A DNA stretch of 64,000 bases from Staphylococcus argensis (GTDB taxonomy: Bacteria > Bacillota > Bacilli > Staphylococcales > Staphylococcaceae), in contig NZ_PPPX01000001.1 of the NCBI RefSeq assembly GCF_002902305.1, forward strand, positions 202,462 through 266,461, written 5' to 3'. The first letter of the stretch is position 1, and every line of letters begins with the position of its first letter. The translations under genes and the position numbers were made by a program. A model generated the notes under the pieces. That model made no database searches. It worked only from the letters and a program-made list of their open reading frames with translations, and was not told the DNA's origin. Below, piece by piece: positions 46,535 to 56,311 of the stretch.

Positions 46535-47065
46535 TTACTTTGAATGAGCTACATACTTCTTATAAATCTTATCTAACGCTTGCTGTTTACGTTGCTCATA
46601 ATCGCTAATTCGCTCCACATGTTTAAGAATTTGTGACTTTTTATCACTGAATTGTTGAGCGATTTCGTCCTTATGAGTTAAAGCTTCGTCCATTTCAAGA
46701 TATTGCTTAAAGAGGGGTGTATCTCTTTGAATGATATGCAAGCGCACTTCTTGTTTGAGGTCGATCAAATTATTGAACTTCGCCATGACCACTTTCTTTT
46801 TATACGGATGGTGTAAGCGATAGAAACCTGCATAATTTAGACGCTTTTCATCTAAAGCTGTGATATCGTGTAAGTTATCTACACCGACCAAGATATCGAG
46901 TATAGGTTCAGTTGGATAGTTAAAATGACTCGTGCCACCAATATGATGGGTGGACTTCACGGGTGAATCTAATAAATTAAAGAGCAGTTCTCGTAATTCT
47001 TCATATTCAGATTTGAAGTGTTGTTCTGCATCTTCTTTAATAAAAGGTTGAATTGCCGAATACAC
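46535..47065 (-). CDS. GrpB-like (UPF0157) nucleotidyltransferase-fold protein
   Basis: 176-aa protein of the GrpB/UPF0157 family, a nucleotidyltransferase-like fold. Conserved segments are HHIGGTSHFNYPTEPILDILVGV and KQEVRLHII. The usual GSTAV motif is replaced by GGTSH, so activity may be altered. The start is GTG with AAAGGAGGT 8 nt upstream. Function unknown. Confidence 0.85.
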   Translation of the reverse strand: MYSAIQPFIKEDAEQHFKSEYEELRELLFNLLDSPVKSTHHIGGTSHFNYPTEPILDILVGVDNLHDITALDEKRLNYAGFYRLHHPYKKKVVMAKFNNLIDLKQEVRLHIIQRDTPLFKQYLEMDEALTHKDEIAQQFSDKKSQILKHVERISDYEQRKQQALDKIYKKYVAHSK

Positions 47066-47179
47066 GGTGAGCGACCTCCTTTGTTCATCATGATAAGCTG
47101 AATTTTATTATAGATAAAGTGTGCATTATTTTCATTGTAATCGTGTTTATGTATAATACGAAATGATAGGAGTGCAAAA

Positions 47180-48064
47180 ATGAAGAAAATTAGTTGTTTA
47201 CTTACTCTAATCGTTTTAACACTTTTAGTCGCAGGTTGTAAAAACAATGAACCTAAAGACTTAGCGAAATTTGAAAAACATCTCGATCAAACGCAGCAAA
47301 AAGAAGCAAAAATGAAACAGACGTTGAATCATCTGGACTTGAAACAAATTGATCAACTTAAAGAACAGCAAATGACAGATAAGAATAAGAAAGAATTCAA
47401 TGAGCTTCAGACTGACATCAACAGTAAGCTGATGCCCCAGATGAAAGCATATGAGAAATCCGCGAAAAAGTTGCCAGCCGAGTCTTCTAAAGTTAAACAT
47501 CTTAAACAAACGTATCTGCAAGGTGTGAAACAGAAAAAACAGAAAGTGAAAGATCTCAAAACATTCGTCGATTTATGTAATCAATCAGTCAAAGCAAATG
47601 AAGATATCCTTGATTACACGAAATTATTTGAGAAAAAACGCTCACTTATGGAAGATAACGTCGACAAAGCAAACAAGAATGGCAGCAAACAAGATGTTGA
47701 AACTTTTACGAAAAAAGTAGAAAATAATAACAAGGAACTCAAAAATACTGCAGAAAATCACATCAACGACCAGAATCCTAAAAAAGGGGAAAAAGCAATT
47801 GAAGAGCATATTATGCCGCTCATTGATAAACAAATTAAAGATCTTAATCAAACGACGATTACAGATTCAAATGTGAATGAAGCGCGTAAAAATGCGATAG
47901 AAATGTACTATAGCTTACAGAACTATTATGAAACACGTCAAGATACGATGGGCATAACGCAACGTTTAGCAAAGATTGACATTCAGAACTTACCGAAAGA
48001 GGGTAAAGATCTAGAGAACGAGGACAAAGCCTTTGATAAGGAATTAAATCAACTTAAATCTTAG
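47180..48064 (+). CDS. YkyA-type lipoprotein with EMYY motif
   Basis: 294-aa secreted lipoprotein. Signal peptide with lipobox LVAGC (Cys20) is followed by a Lys/Glu-rich, mostly helical chain likely to form coiled coils. The EMYYSLQNYYE segment (about 243-253) marks the staphylococcal EMYY lipoprotein family, related to B. subtilis YkyA. Function unknown; a cell-surface or wall-stress role is guessed for relatives. ATAGGAG precedes the ATG. Confidence 0.88.
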   Translation: MKKISCLLTLIVLTLLVAGCKNNEPKDLAKFEKHLDQTQQKEAKMKQTLNHLDLKQIDQLKEQQMTDKNKKEFNELQTDINSKLMPQMKAYEKSAKKLPAESSKVKHLKQTYLQGVKQKKQKVKDLKTFVDLCNQSVKANEDILDYTKLFEKKRSLMEDNVDKANKNGSKQDVETFTKKVENNNKELKNTAENHINDQNPKKGEKAIEEHIMPLIDKQIKDLNQTTITDSNVNEARKNAIEMYYSLQNYYETRQDTMGITQRLAKIDIQNLPKEGKDLENEDKAFDKELNQLKS

Positions 48065-48271
48065 TTGCTTTGTCAATCCAAAGTCATATTAATTTATAAT
48101 AAACGGTTAACAACAAAAAGGTAATTGTGTATAATTGGAAACATTGACATAGGAAATTATTTATCATAACGAAGAGTAGACGAAAGATCGATGTAACATC
48201 GTGTATTAATCTCATCTCAATTTCGATAAAGTAAGACGTCTGCTCGCTAAATTATCTTAGAGGTGAATAGA

Positions 48272-48592
48272 ATGGCTATAAAGCTGAGTTCGATTGACCA
48301 GTTTGAACAAGTGCTAGAGGAGAATCGTTATGTCTATATACTGAAACACAGTGAGACATGTCCGATTTCTGCGAATGCATATGATCAGTTCAACAAATTC
48401 TTATATGAAAGGGACATGGACGGTTATTATTTAATCGTTCAACAAGAAAGAAATTTATCTGATTATATCGAAGAGCAAACAGGCGTGAAGCATGAATCAC
48501 CACAAGCTTTCTACTTTGTAGATGGCAAAGTGAAGTGGCATGCGAGTCACGATGATATTAACGTAGCAACATTAGCTAAAGCTGAAGAATAA
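48272..48592 (+). CDS. ytxJ: YtxJ/BrxC bacillithiol-linked thioredoxin-like protein
   Basis: 106-aa thioredoxin-fold protein. The active site is HSETCPIS with a single Cys in the motif, as in the monothiol bacilliredoxin BrxC (YtxJ) that resolves bacillithiol mixed disulfides. ATG 48272 has GAGGTGA upstream; a GTG three codons earlier lacks a separate site. Cytosolic, monocistronic. Confidence 0.9.
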   Translation: MAIKLSSIDQFEQVLEENRYVYILKHSETCPISANAYDQFNKFLYERDMDGYYLIVQQERNLSDYIEEQTGVKHESPQAFYFVDGKVKWHASHDDINVATLAKAEE

Positions 48593-48653
48593 AGAATCAA
48601 GCATGTGTCACGTTTAGAGTAAGGTTATTATAACTTTCTCAACAGTGACGGTA

Positions 48654-48706
48654 GGGAGTAGAAGTTGTCTCGTGTAAACGTAAGTTACGGGCATCGTTCT
48701 GCTCCC
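48654..48706 (+). terminator. Hairpin after ytxJ
   Basis: GGGAGTAGAA (48654-48663) pairs with TTCTGCTCCC (48697-48706), with a large loop that can fold further, followed by ATTTCTTATTTC. Probably a weak terminator, or a degenerate member of the intergenic repeat family. Confidence 0.5.
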
Positions 48707-48795
48707 ATTTCTTATTTCATGAAATCGTGACACAGGACATGTATAATAGAGTATTGAACAATTCGATGAATCTTTAGCAAAATTAAGTATATTTA

Positions 48796-49015
48796 ATTTT
48801 CAATGTTGTGACTCTCGCTTGCTTGGGAGAAGTACAGAAATCTATGATTTCGTAGTACTTCCCCCGTAAAGCTGACTAGAGTTCGAGAAAGCGTTAGCCT
48901 TCTCGAATTCAGTCAGCAACTGCGTAGGACCACACTCAACTAATTCTTTTCGCTCAAAGAATGGATTTTCATTGTGGTCTAGATCCATCAAGCGTCTCGA
49001 GTCTACATTGAAAAT
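48796..49015. repeat. 220-bp imperfect foldback containing composite repeat copy C
   Basis: ATTTTCAATGT (48796-48806) and CGCTTG (48816-48821) are the inverted complement of ACATTGAAAAT (49005-49015) and CAAGCG (48989-48994). An inner GGACCACA/TGTGGTCT pair also exists. The structure encloses composite repeat copy C. The 588-base gap has no gene. Confidence 0.6.
48825..48927 (-). repeat. Two-hairpin composite intergenic repeat, copy C
   Basis: Read on the minus strand: CTACGCAGTTGCTGACTGAA with a long stem around TTCGAGAA/TTCTCGAA, then CGGGGGAAGTACTACGAAATC with GATTTCTGTACTTCTCCC. Same order as copies A and B, but inverted. Confidence 0.7.
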
Positions 49016-49180
49016 ACATGTGATTAACTTTAAGTATGGATTTTCACACTCTATATTATTTGTTCTAAATGTACTAAATTCAGAAAAGAACAGAAAGAAA
49101 ATCTATAATACAGATATTTAAGTATCAACAATTAATTTTCAAACAGTAAGTAATGAGTAAGAAATAGATGAGGTGACAGA

Positions 49181-50302
49181 ATGAAAGTATTAGTAGCCAT
49201 GGACGAATTTAATGGTATTATTTCAAGTTACCAGGCGAATAGATATGTAGAAGAAGCGGTCGCAAGTCAAATCGACTCTGCTGATATTGTACAAGTTCCG
49301 TTATTTAATGGACGTCATGAACTTACAGATTCAGTATTTTTATGGCAATCAGGAACGAAATACCGCCTTAATGTACATGATGCAGATATGAATCCCGTTG
49401 AAGCTTTATATGGAATTACTGAAAAGGGCATGGCAGTCATTGAAGGTAATTTATTCTTAAAAGGTGAGAAATCAATCGAAGCTCGCACAAGTTATGGTAT
49501 GGGAGAAGTGATTGCAGACGCCTTAAATCATGGTGCTGAACACTTAGTTATCTCCCTCGGTGGTTTAGATAGCTTTGATGGTGGGGCAGGTATGTTACAG
49601 GCTTTAGGCGCACGTTTCTACGATGACGAAGCGCAACCTATCGATGTAACTGAAGGCCCACGTGTGTTGAAGTACATCCGTAAAGTTGACTTCTCGGATT
49701 TACATTCAGGCTTACAAAGTGCGCGTATCCAAGTTATGTCTGACTTCGACAGTAAGCTCTACGGACGTCACAGTGAAATTATGCAGACATATGAAGCTTA
49801 TGGTTTAACGCGTGAGAAAGCAGCAGAAATCGACAATTTAGTCTGGTACTTTAGTGAAATATTGAAGAGTGAAGAACGGCTCACTTTGGGACCTGTCCTA
49901 CGTGGGGGTGCTGGTGGCGGCATTGCAGCATTGCTCAGTGAAATGTTCGAAGCGGAAATTATGACAAGCCATGAGCTCGTCGACCAAATTACACACTTGG
50001 AAAGTTTAATTGAACAAGCCGACTTGATTCTGTTCGGTGAAGGAGTGAACGAACGCGACCATGTGTTAGAGACGACAACTCAACGTATTGCTGAGCTCGC
50101 GACGAAGTATGATAAGCCATCGATTGCGATTTGCGCTACGCCGGACAAGTTCGAGCACTTCGAGTCGCTCGGCGTCACAGCGATGTTCAATACCTTTATT
50201 GAGATGCCGAAGTCTTACACTGATTTTAAAATGGGTATTCAAATTCGTCACTATACAGTTCAAGCTATTAAATTACTACAAACCACTTTAAATGATCAAT
50301 AA
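49181..50302 (+). CDS. glxK: Glycerate 2-kinase family protein
   Basis: 373-aa GlxK/GarK-type glycerate kinase, expected to phosphorylate D-glycerate with ATP. The SLGGLDSFDGGAGMLQALGARF motif, RGGAGGGIAALLSE and the C-terminal KPSIAICATPD region fit. The N-terminal MDEFNGIISSYQANRY replaces the usual PDSFKGSLSA-like segment, so it is a divergent member. GAGGTGA precedes the ATG. Confidence 0.85.
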   Translation: MKVLVAMDEFNGIISSYQANRYVEEAVASQIDSADIVQVPLFNGRHELTDSVFLWQSGTKYRLNVHDADMNPVEALYGITEKGMAVIEGNLFLKGEKSIEARTSYGMGEVIADALNHGAEHLVISLGGLDSFDGGAGMLQALGARFYDDEAQPIDVTEGPRVLKYIRKVDFSDLHSGLQSARIQVMSDFDSKLYGRHSEIMQTYEAYGLTREKAAEIDNLVWYFSEILKSEERLTLGPVLRGGAGGGIAALLSEMFEAEIMTSHELVDQITHLESLIEQADLILFGEGVNERDHVLETTTQRIAELATKYDKPSIAICATPDKFEHFESLGVTAMFNTFIEMPKSYTDFKMGIQIRHYTVQAIKLLQTTLNDQ

Positions 50303-50311
50303 CATATAAAT

Positions 50312-50358
50312 AAAGGCCTTAAACGGTGAGTGAGGACACTCAAGTTTAAGGCCTTTTT
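50312..50358 (+). terminator. Terminator after the glycerate kinase gene
   Basis: AAAGGCCTTAAAC (50312-50324) pairs with GTTTAAGGCCTTT (50344-50356), followed by T residues. Confidence 0.92.
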
Positions 50359-50401
50359 CATATGGGCTAAAAATCATTTTACCGAAATAAAAAGTCGACA
50401 A

Positions 50402-51646
50402 TTAATCAGTCGTTGTCGTATCTTGTGACTTCGCAACTTCTTCCGCAATTCCCACGATGACTTTCACAGCTTGTTCCATGATATCGATTGAAGCGTATTC
50501 AAACGGACCGTGGAAGTTGGCGCAACCTGTGAAAATATTTGGTGTCGGAAGTCCTTTGAAAGACAGTTGACTACCATCAGTGCCGCCACGAATCGGTTCA
50601 GTATTCGGCGTGATATCTAAACGTTCAAAGACGCGTTTCGGAATGTCGATCACATGAGGTACGGCTTGAATCTTGTCGCCCATATTGTAGTACTGATCCT
50701 CAATGTCTACTTCAACAGGGTCGTTAGCGTAATGACTATTAATATCGTCGCGAATTTCGAGCAATTTCGTCTTACGTGATTCAAATGTGTCGCGATCATG
50801 ATCACGAATAATGTATTGTAACTTCGCCTCTTCAACATCACCATTCAACTGCATGAGATGATAGAAACCTTCGTAACCTTCAGTGCGTTCAGGCACTTCA
50901 TCTTGCGGAAGCAATTGATTAAACTGCTGTGCGAGTAATAAGGCGTTAACCATCGCATTTTTAGCAGAACCAGGATGAACATTCACACCATGACATGTCA
51001 CCATTGCACCTGCCGCATTAAAGCTTTCATATTGCAGCTCCCCATACTCACTGCCATCCATCGTATAGGCGAAATCCGCATCGAAGCGGTCAACATCAAA
51101 TTTGTGTGGACCACGTCCGATTTCTTCGTCAGGAGTGAAACCAATTCGGATGCGGCCGTGTTTAATCTCAGGATGCTCTGTGAGATAGCGCATGGCTTCA
51201 ACAATTTCGACTACCCCTGCTTTATCATCAGCGCCAAGGAGTGAAGTCCCATCAGTTACCATCAATGTATGGCCTTCCACTTGTTTCATTCCAGGGAAGA
51301 CATCTTGACTTAACACGCGATCTGTATTGCCAAGCTGAATAGGCTGACCGTCGTACGCTTCGATGATTTGAGGGTGGACATTGCTCGCATTGAAATCAGG
51401 TGAGGTATCAACATGAGCGAGAAAGCCGACTGTAGGTACCTCAGCATCGACATTGCTATTGAGTGTCGCAAAGAGGTAGCCATTCTCATCCATGTCTGTT
51501 TCGAGTCCCATATCTGTTAATGTACGTTCTAAGAGTTTGAGTAAATCCCACTGTTTGTCTGTAGAAGGTGTCGTATCTGAATCAGGATTTGATTGTGTAT
51601 CGATTTGAGCATAGGTCTTTAAACGCTCGATTAATTGTTGTTTCAT
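50402..51646 (-). CDS. pepT: Peptidase T (tripeptide aminopeptidase)
   Basis: 414-aa M20-family metallopeptidase that removes N-terminal residues from tripeptides in the cytosol. Metal and catalytic motifs are visible: HVDTSPDF (His, Asp), GADDKAG (bridging Asp), TPDEEIGRG (catalytic Glu and ligand), DGSEYGEL and the C-terminal [12 protein letters not shown] (His). ATG 51646 has AGGGG 9 nt before it; the TTG nine bases upstream abuts that site. Complements the peptide importers in this window. Confidence 0.95.
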   Translation of the reverse strand: MKQQLIERLKTYAQIDTQSNPDSDTTPSTDKQWDLLKLLERTLTDMGLETDMDENGYLFATLNSNVDAEVPTVGFLAHVDTSPDFNASNVHPQIIEAYDGQPIQLGNTDRVLSQDVFPGMKQVEGHTLMVTDGTSLLGADDKAGVVEIVEAMRYLTEHPEIKHGRIRIGFTPDEEIGRGPHKFDVDRFDADFAYTMDGSEYGELQYESFNAAGAMVTCHGVNVHPGSAKNAMVNALLLAQQFNQLLPQDEVPERTEGYEGFYHLMQLNGDVEEAKLQYIIRDHDRDTFESRKTKLLEIRDDINSHYANDPVEVDIEDQYYNMGDKIQAVPHVIDIPKRVFERLDITPNTEPIRGGTDGSQLSFKGLPTPNIFTGCANFHGPFEYASIDIMEQAVKVIVGIAEEVAKSQDTTTTD

Positions 51647-51655
51647 TTCTATCAA

Positions 51656-51986
51656 CCCCTTTTCTTGTATACCTATTATAACGTGTGTGGGTGAGAAAGA
51701 CAGAAATCTGTGATTGTATCCTTTTTACGCGAAGTTGTTTGAGGTTTGTAAAAGGCTAGTACGGTAGGGAGTGTTAAAAGAAGTCAGTGCGTGCTCGAAA
51801 TAATGTTGTCGTATGAAGAATTGTGTTCCTGTAGGCCCAAAATACGCATGTACAAACAGAAAAACGCCAATTCCTCATTCTATTTAATGCCGTTGTCCTT
51901 TTACCAAACTGAAAAGGAAAGAAAAGACAATAAAGAATGGAAATTGACGTTAGCGTTCAATCATTTCTGGATAAAATGTTAATCAT
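51656..51986 (+). other. 331-base intergenic region between pepT and the ThrE-like genes
   Basis: It carries a partial copy of the intergenic hairpin repeat on the minus strand (51687-51712, ATTTCTGTCTTTCTCAC). A 63-codon frame at 51791-51982 has no ribosome site and an unconvincing composition. No other feature is seen. Confidence 0.4.
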
Positions 51987-52487
51987 TTAAGCACGGTTAT
52001 TCATATTATAACTTTTACGATAGGTCTTCCCTTTAATACGCCCAAAGTATTGCTTAATGCGTATATAAAGGTGATAAACGATTTCGGCACACAGAATGCC
52101 GAATGCGATGGCACCGGAAATCAGTGTAACCTCTAAAAATGTATTAACGGCGTGTGTGTATTCGTTAGACACGAGGAAGCGTGTAGCTTCGTACGCCAAT
52201 CCTCCAGGGACAAGAGGAATGATGCCGGGCACGATGAAGATGATGACAGGTCTTTTATAATGACGGCTCATAATGTGACTCATCAAAGCCAAGATGAAAC
52301 TACCGAGAAAGGCGGCCATAACTTTACCTAGCTCTGCATCTAACGTCAGTTTATAAATAATCCAACCCATGGCACCAACGAAACCACAGGCTAAGAGTAG
52401 ACGCCGCGGCGCATTAAATAAGATTGAGAATAGGATAGTAGCTAAGAAACTGATAATAAAGTGAAAGATATACACAAAAATACTCAA
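51987..52487 (-). CDS. ThrE-like threonine/serine exporter, C-terminal half
   Basis: 166-aa membrane protein with about four or five helices, matching the DUF3815/YjjB half of the ThrE amino-acid exporter family. FIVPGIIPLVPGGLAYEATRF is the conserved block. It starts 16 bp after the partner gene. Both halves together equal one ThrE protein. Export of threonine or serine is by homology only. Confidence 0.88.
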   Translation of the reverse strand: MSIFVYIFHFIISFLATILFSILFNAPRRLLLACGFVGAMGWIIYKLTLDAELGKVMAAFLGSFILALMSHIMSRHYKRPVIIFIVPGIIPLVPGGLAYEATRFLVSNEYTHAVNTFLEVTLISGAIAFGILCAEIVYHLYIRIKQYFGRIKGKTYRKSYNMNNRA

Positions 52488-52502
52488 TGTCTGCGTCTCT
52501 CC

Positions 52503-53267
52503 TTAATAAAAGATTAATAATACGATGGCAACGCCTGCGCCAATCGCAAATGACGTTAGGGCAGCTTCGACTCCACGGGACATCCCCGCGATAAGCTCGC
52601 CGGCCATCAAGTCACGAATCGCATTGGTGATCAGAATCCCAGGCACCAACGGCATGACACCAGCGATGGTAATCGTGTTCTGATTGTATGCCCAACCGAG
52701 ATGCGTTACCGTTGCGGCAATTAAGATAACCACAGCTGCACTGATGAATTCAGAGAAGAATTTAATTTGGATAAATTTCTGAATCCATTCAAATGTAAGG
52801 AATGCACCAGCGCCGGCAATGACTGCGTAAATAAAGTCATGCGCTACGCCTCCAAACATAAATAGGAAGAAGCCACATGCGATAGCAACAGCGAAGAATT
52901 TCAATACTGTCGTAAATTGTAAAGACATATGATGTAGATGTACGAGTTCTGATTTCGCTTCATCGATTGTTAATTTGTGCGCTGCAATTTTACGAGAAAT
53001 ATTGTTAACTAAAGCGATCTTCTCTAAATCTGTTGTTCGTTCTCGAATGCGGATTAAACGCGTGTTAGTACGATTATTTAACGAGAAGATGATCGCTGTC
53101 GACGTCACGAAACTATATGTATCCTTTAAACCGTAGCTGGCAGCCATGCGGTTCATCGTATCTTCTATTCGATAAGTTTCAGCACCGCTCTCTAGCAATA
53201 TCCGTCCGGCTACGAGCACGAGATCGATGACCTTATCTTCGTCGATGATTGTAATTGATTCTGACAT
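52503..53267 (-). CDS. ThrE-like threonine/serine exporter, N-terminal half
   Basis: 254-aa membrane protein of the DUF1212/YjjP type. The N-terminal soluble part has GRILLESGAETYRIEDTMNRMA and the nucleophile-like TRLIRIRERTTDLEK region. About five helices follow, including MPLVPGILITNAIRDLMAGELIAG. It precedes the C-terminal half gene on one transcript. GGAGG lies upstream of the ATG. Confidence 0.9.
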   Translation of the reverse strand: MSESITIIDEDKVIDLVLVAGRILLESGAETYRIEDTMNRMAASYGLKDTYSFVTSTAIIFSLNNRTNTRLIRIRERTTDLEKIALVNNISRKIAAHKLTIDEAKSELVHLHHMSLQFTTVLKFFAVAIACGFFLFMFGGVAHDFIYAVIAGAGAFLTFEWIQKFIQIKFFSEFISAAVVILIAATVTHLGWAYNQNTITIAGVMPLVPGILITNAIRDLMAGELIAGMSRGVEAALTSFAIGAGVAIVLLIFY

Positions 53268-53440
53268 AAGTGCGCCTCCTATTCACCACAATAGAGCTAT
53301 TGAAAGTTTACAGCTTGGACGGTCTTCTTTCAATATATTTTTTGAGTTGTAATCAATTTTTCATTTTTCTAAAATGTGCGCTTAAAAATAATGCACGTGC
53401 AGTACTTTAGGGTTGGGGATTTCTGTGCTGCACCTTAAAA

Positions 53441-53484
53441 AAGGGATGAGACTAGCCACACGTTAACGTGCGCTAGTCACACCC
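53441..53484 (-). terminator. Terminator after gdpS
   Basis: GACTAGC (53450-53456) pairs with GCTAGTC (53472-53478), with outer GGGATGA/TCACACCCC partial pairing. The minus-strand tail is CCCTTTTTTAAGG. Confidence 0.82.
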
Positions 53485-53543
53485 CAATGGGCAAGCTTAA
53501 ATATTAATAATGACTAGTTAGTTATTACCAGAAAAGTGTGAGA

Positions 53544-54614
53544 CTAAACCTTGATAATTGGGTTAAACATGACTTGGTTTCGTCCTTCTTTTTTCGCAAC
53601 ATGTAACATATCATCTGCATCTTTAAAGACTTTGCGTTGTGATTTGTAATCTTCGCGCGTTAAATAGCCTACGCCGATAGATACAGAAAGTTTAATGACT
53701 TCTTTATCAGGTAAGTGGAAGGACGATTGTTCCACGCCTTTACGGATACTTTCGCCTAGTTTCACACATTGATCGAGTGAATAGTTACGCAACACGATAG
53801 AGAATTCTTCGCCGCCATTTCGAAAGATCTTGATATGTTCGGGCACATAATTGATGAGTAGTTGTGCCATCTGACGTAACACCGCATCTCCGGCTTGGTG
53901 AGAGTAATCATCGTTAACATCTTTAAAGCCATCGATATCGATGAGCAGTAGACCTAGACCTTCTTGATGCTCATCGGCAAGACGTGACGTCTCGTTGAGG
54001 TGACGGTCGAATTCTTTAACATTACCCAAACCTGTGAGGTAGTCGAGTTGATCTTCATTTTCATAACGATTGACGAGAGAGAAGAAATGCCAAATATCTA
54101 AGAAAGTCAAAGATGCCGTGATTGTTAAGACGAAAGATAATGGCACTAAGAACATTAATTTTACTAACTCGTAGTAAGGGCTGATCAACGCTAGAATAAG
54201 TAATAAGACGAGAGTGATTAAATTAAGAATTTGAATTGAAGCGAAATCACTTTGCTTCAAGAAAGGTCCGATAGCGCTGACGATGACCGCAATAACGATA
54301 AGTGTAATGCTGCCGATATAGTCGTAGTGAAAGACGAGTATACTGACGATGGATACCACTACGGCTGAGCTGACGGTAAAGAACATATTCGTATAACGAC
54401 CGAGGAAGAGTAGCGGTACGAACGTGAGATAGAGTTCGTATCGATTCATCAATGGTATCGGATTGACAGCTAAGAGTAGCGCAATGATGGTCATTAGGAT
54501 GGCCACATACACTTGCGAGAACACCATATTTTTATTCTCAGAATACTGTAAGCGATGGAATAAGTAGATTCCTGCAACAGTAACTGCAATGTTGTAAATG
54601 ATAGCTTCAAACAT
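53544..54614 (-). CDS. gdpS: GGDEF-domain membrane protein GdpS
   Basis: 356 aa. Six hydrophobic helices (about 1-180) precede a GGDEF domain. [12 protein letters not shown] (224-235) and NGGEEF (266-271) are intact. In S. aureus GdpS is the only GGDEF protein and does not act through cyclic di-GMP; its effects on biofilm and protein A were reported as independent of that activity. The start ATG 54614 has AAAGGAG upstream. Confidence 0.92.
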   Translation of the reverse strand: MFEAIIYNIAVTVAGIYLFHRLQYSENKNMVFSQVYVAILMTIIALLLAVNPIPLMNRYELYLTFVPLLFLGRYTNMFFTVSSAVVVSIVSILVFHYDYIGSITLIVIAVIVSAIGPFLKQSDFASIQILNLITLVLLLILALISPYYELVKLMFLVPLSFVLTITASLTFLDIWHFFSLVNRYENEDQLDYLTGLGNVKEFDRHLNETSRLADEHQEGLGLLLIDIDGFKDVNDDYSHQAGDAVLRQMAQLLINYVPEHIKIFRNGGEEFSIVLRNYSLDQCVKLGESIRKGVEQSSFHLPDKEVIKLSVSIGVGYLTREDYKSQRKVFKDADDMLHVAKKEGRNQVMFNPIIKV

Positions 54615-55110
54615 GACTGGTTCGCTCCTTTTAAATCTCCTTTGTTATTGTAAGTGAAATTCTACTTTTTGTCATTTAGTTCCTCAGATTCGGGCGGTAT
54701 TTATCGTTTGTTTGGATAGGAGGATGGAGTTCGAGATGGCGTATGTAGTAGGCGAAATTGTTCAAAGCGTTTGAGTGAATGTGGGGGATATCGCTTTTGA
54801 GTAAAAGTAGAGGGCTCTCTTTTGAGTAAATTGCAGGTGAGCGGTCGAGCAGTTGTTTTAGTGTAAATGATTTATAATTACTCCCAACAACTTATAATTC
54901 CAAGATTAAATTAACAATCTTCTATGATATGGATTGTCTTATCAAAAGTATATGCGTTATTATATCTTCAAGTGACATATTGTAGCATAGTAAAGTAAAA
55001 TGAAAGTAAAGGGTAAGTTAAGTCTATGTGTAAGTTATTTTACTAATGACCTCACATGTTAGACTTTCTTTCACCAACCTTACGAAATTTAAATATTTGA
55101 AGGTGAACTG
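54615..55110 (+). other. 496-base intergenic region before tagO
   Basis: No credible gene. It includes two direct copies of CTTTTGAGTAAA (54794-54805 and 54819-54830); the 11-mer TTTTGAGTAAA recurs at 58110-58120. The tagO promoter should lie in the AT-rich last 150 bp but was not pinned down. A 16-codon frame after AGGAGG (54719-54774) is probably chance. Confidence 0.4.
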
Positions 55111-56169
55111 ATGTATACATTATTGCTCGTATTATTCACTATGATAGTCAGTTTAATTATAACGCCTATTATTATTAAGATATCTTATAGATTAGGAATT
55201 GTAGATAAACCCAATTATCGCAAGATACATAAGAAACCTGTCTCAGTGCTAGGTGGAACAGTCATACTCTTTTCATTTCTCATCGGGATTTGGTTAGGAC
55301 ATCCTATCGAAACGGAAGTGAAACCGCTCATTATTGGTGCAGTCATTATTTATCTCGTCGGTTTAATTGACGATATTTATGATTTGAAACCACTTGTGAA
55401 ATTAGCAGGACAAATTGTGGCCGCGCTCGTCGTAGTCTTCTACGGTGTGACGATTGATTTCATCTCGTTACCTATTGGACCAACGATTCATTTTGGTATT
55501 TTGAGCGTGCCTATTACTGTAATTTGGATTATCGCGATTACGAACGCAATTAATTTAATTGACGGTTTAGACGGATTGGCTTCAGGCGTCTCAGCGATTG
55601 CCTTGTTAACGATTGGTTTTATCGCGATTTTACAAGGAAATATCTTTATTATTATGATTTGTAGCGTACTTTTCGGTACATTACTTGGATTTTTAGTATT
55701 CAATTTCCATCCAGCCAAGATTTTCCTTGGAGACAGTGGCGCATTGCTGATTGGCTTTATCGTCGGTTTCTTATCTCTTTTAGGTTTTAAAAATATTACC
55801 TTTGTATCGCTATTCTTCCCGATTGTCATCCTTGCAGTACCATTTATCGATACGTTGTTTGCAATGATACGTCGTGTGAAGAAAGGGCAACATATTATGC
55901 AAGCAGACAAATCCCATTTACATCATAAGTTATTACAACTTGGTTATTCGCATCGCCAAACCGTAATGCTGATCTACTCCATTGCGCTTATGTTTAGTCT
56001 ATCTAGTATTATTCTATACTTATCACAACCATGGGGCGTGCTCATGATGTTGATCCTCATCGTGATTACGATTGAATTGATTGTAGAATTTACTGGATTG
56101 ATTGATGATGACTACCGTCCGTTGTTGAAATTAATTGAACAGAGAGAGCGTAAACATCGAGGAGAGTGA
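55111..56169 (+). CDS. tagO: Undecaprenyl-phosphate GlcNAc-1-phosphate transferase
   Basis: 352-aa polytopic enzyme that starts wall teichoic acid synthesis by loading GlcNAc-1-P onto undecaprenyl phosphate at the inner leaflet. About eleven helices are visible. The MraY/WecA-family motifs GLIDDIYDLKP, NAINLIDGLDGLASG, FHPAKIFLGDSGAL and the HLHHKL loop near the C-terminus are intact. AAGGTGA precedes the ATG. It is monocistronic, ending at a bidirectional hairpin. Confidence 0.96.
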   Translation: MYTLLLVLFTMIVSLIITPIIIKISYRLGIVDKPNYRKIHKKPVSVLGGTVILFSFLIGIWLGHPIETEVKPLIIGAVIIYLVGLIDDIYDLKPLVKLAGQIVAALVVVFYGVTIDFISLPIGPTIHFGILSVPITVIWIIAITNAINLIDGLDGLASGVSAIALLTIGFIAILQGNIFIIMICSVLFGTLLGFLVFNFHPAKIFLGDSGALLIGFIVGFLSLLGFKNITFVSLFFPIVILAVPFIDTLFAMIRRVKKGQHIMQADKSHLHHKLLQLGYSHRQTVMLIYSIALMFSLSSIILYLSQPWGVLMMLILIVITIELIVEFTGLIDDDYRPLLKLIEQRERKHRGE

Positions 56170-56260
56170 ATTTTTAAAGAGAATTTCTCTGTAGCCAAGC
56201 GCATCATTAGGGTTTAAAGCTCAGTGATATATTTACAATAAACATTTTACAACTAATAAT

Positions 56261-56296
56261 AAGCCACTCCGCTGCATTAATCAGGGAGTGGCTTTC
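56261..56296. terminator. Bidirectional terminator between tagO and yigZ
   Basis: A perfect 10-bp stem AAGCCACTCC (56261-56270) with GGAGTGGCTT (56285-56294). T-rich tails are short on both strands. Confidence 0.85.
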
Positions 56297-56311
56297 GTCA
56301 TCTCATTACGT

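Noticed and set aside
51791..51982. 63-codon plus-strand frame between pepT and the ThrE-like genes
   Set aside because: No Shine-Dalgarno, alternative start only, and no recognisable composition or motif.
54719..54774. 16-codon peptide after AGGAGG upstream of tagO
   Set aside because: The SD abuts the first ATG and the peptide shows no recognisable feature; chance is likely.
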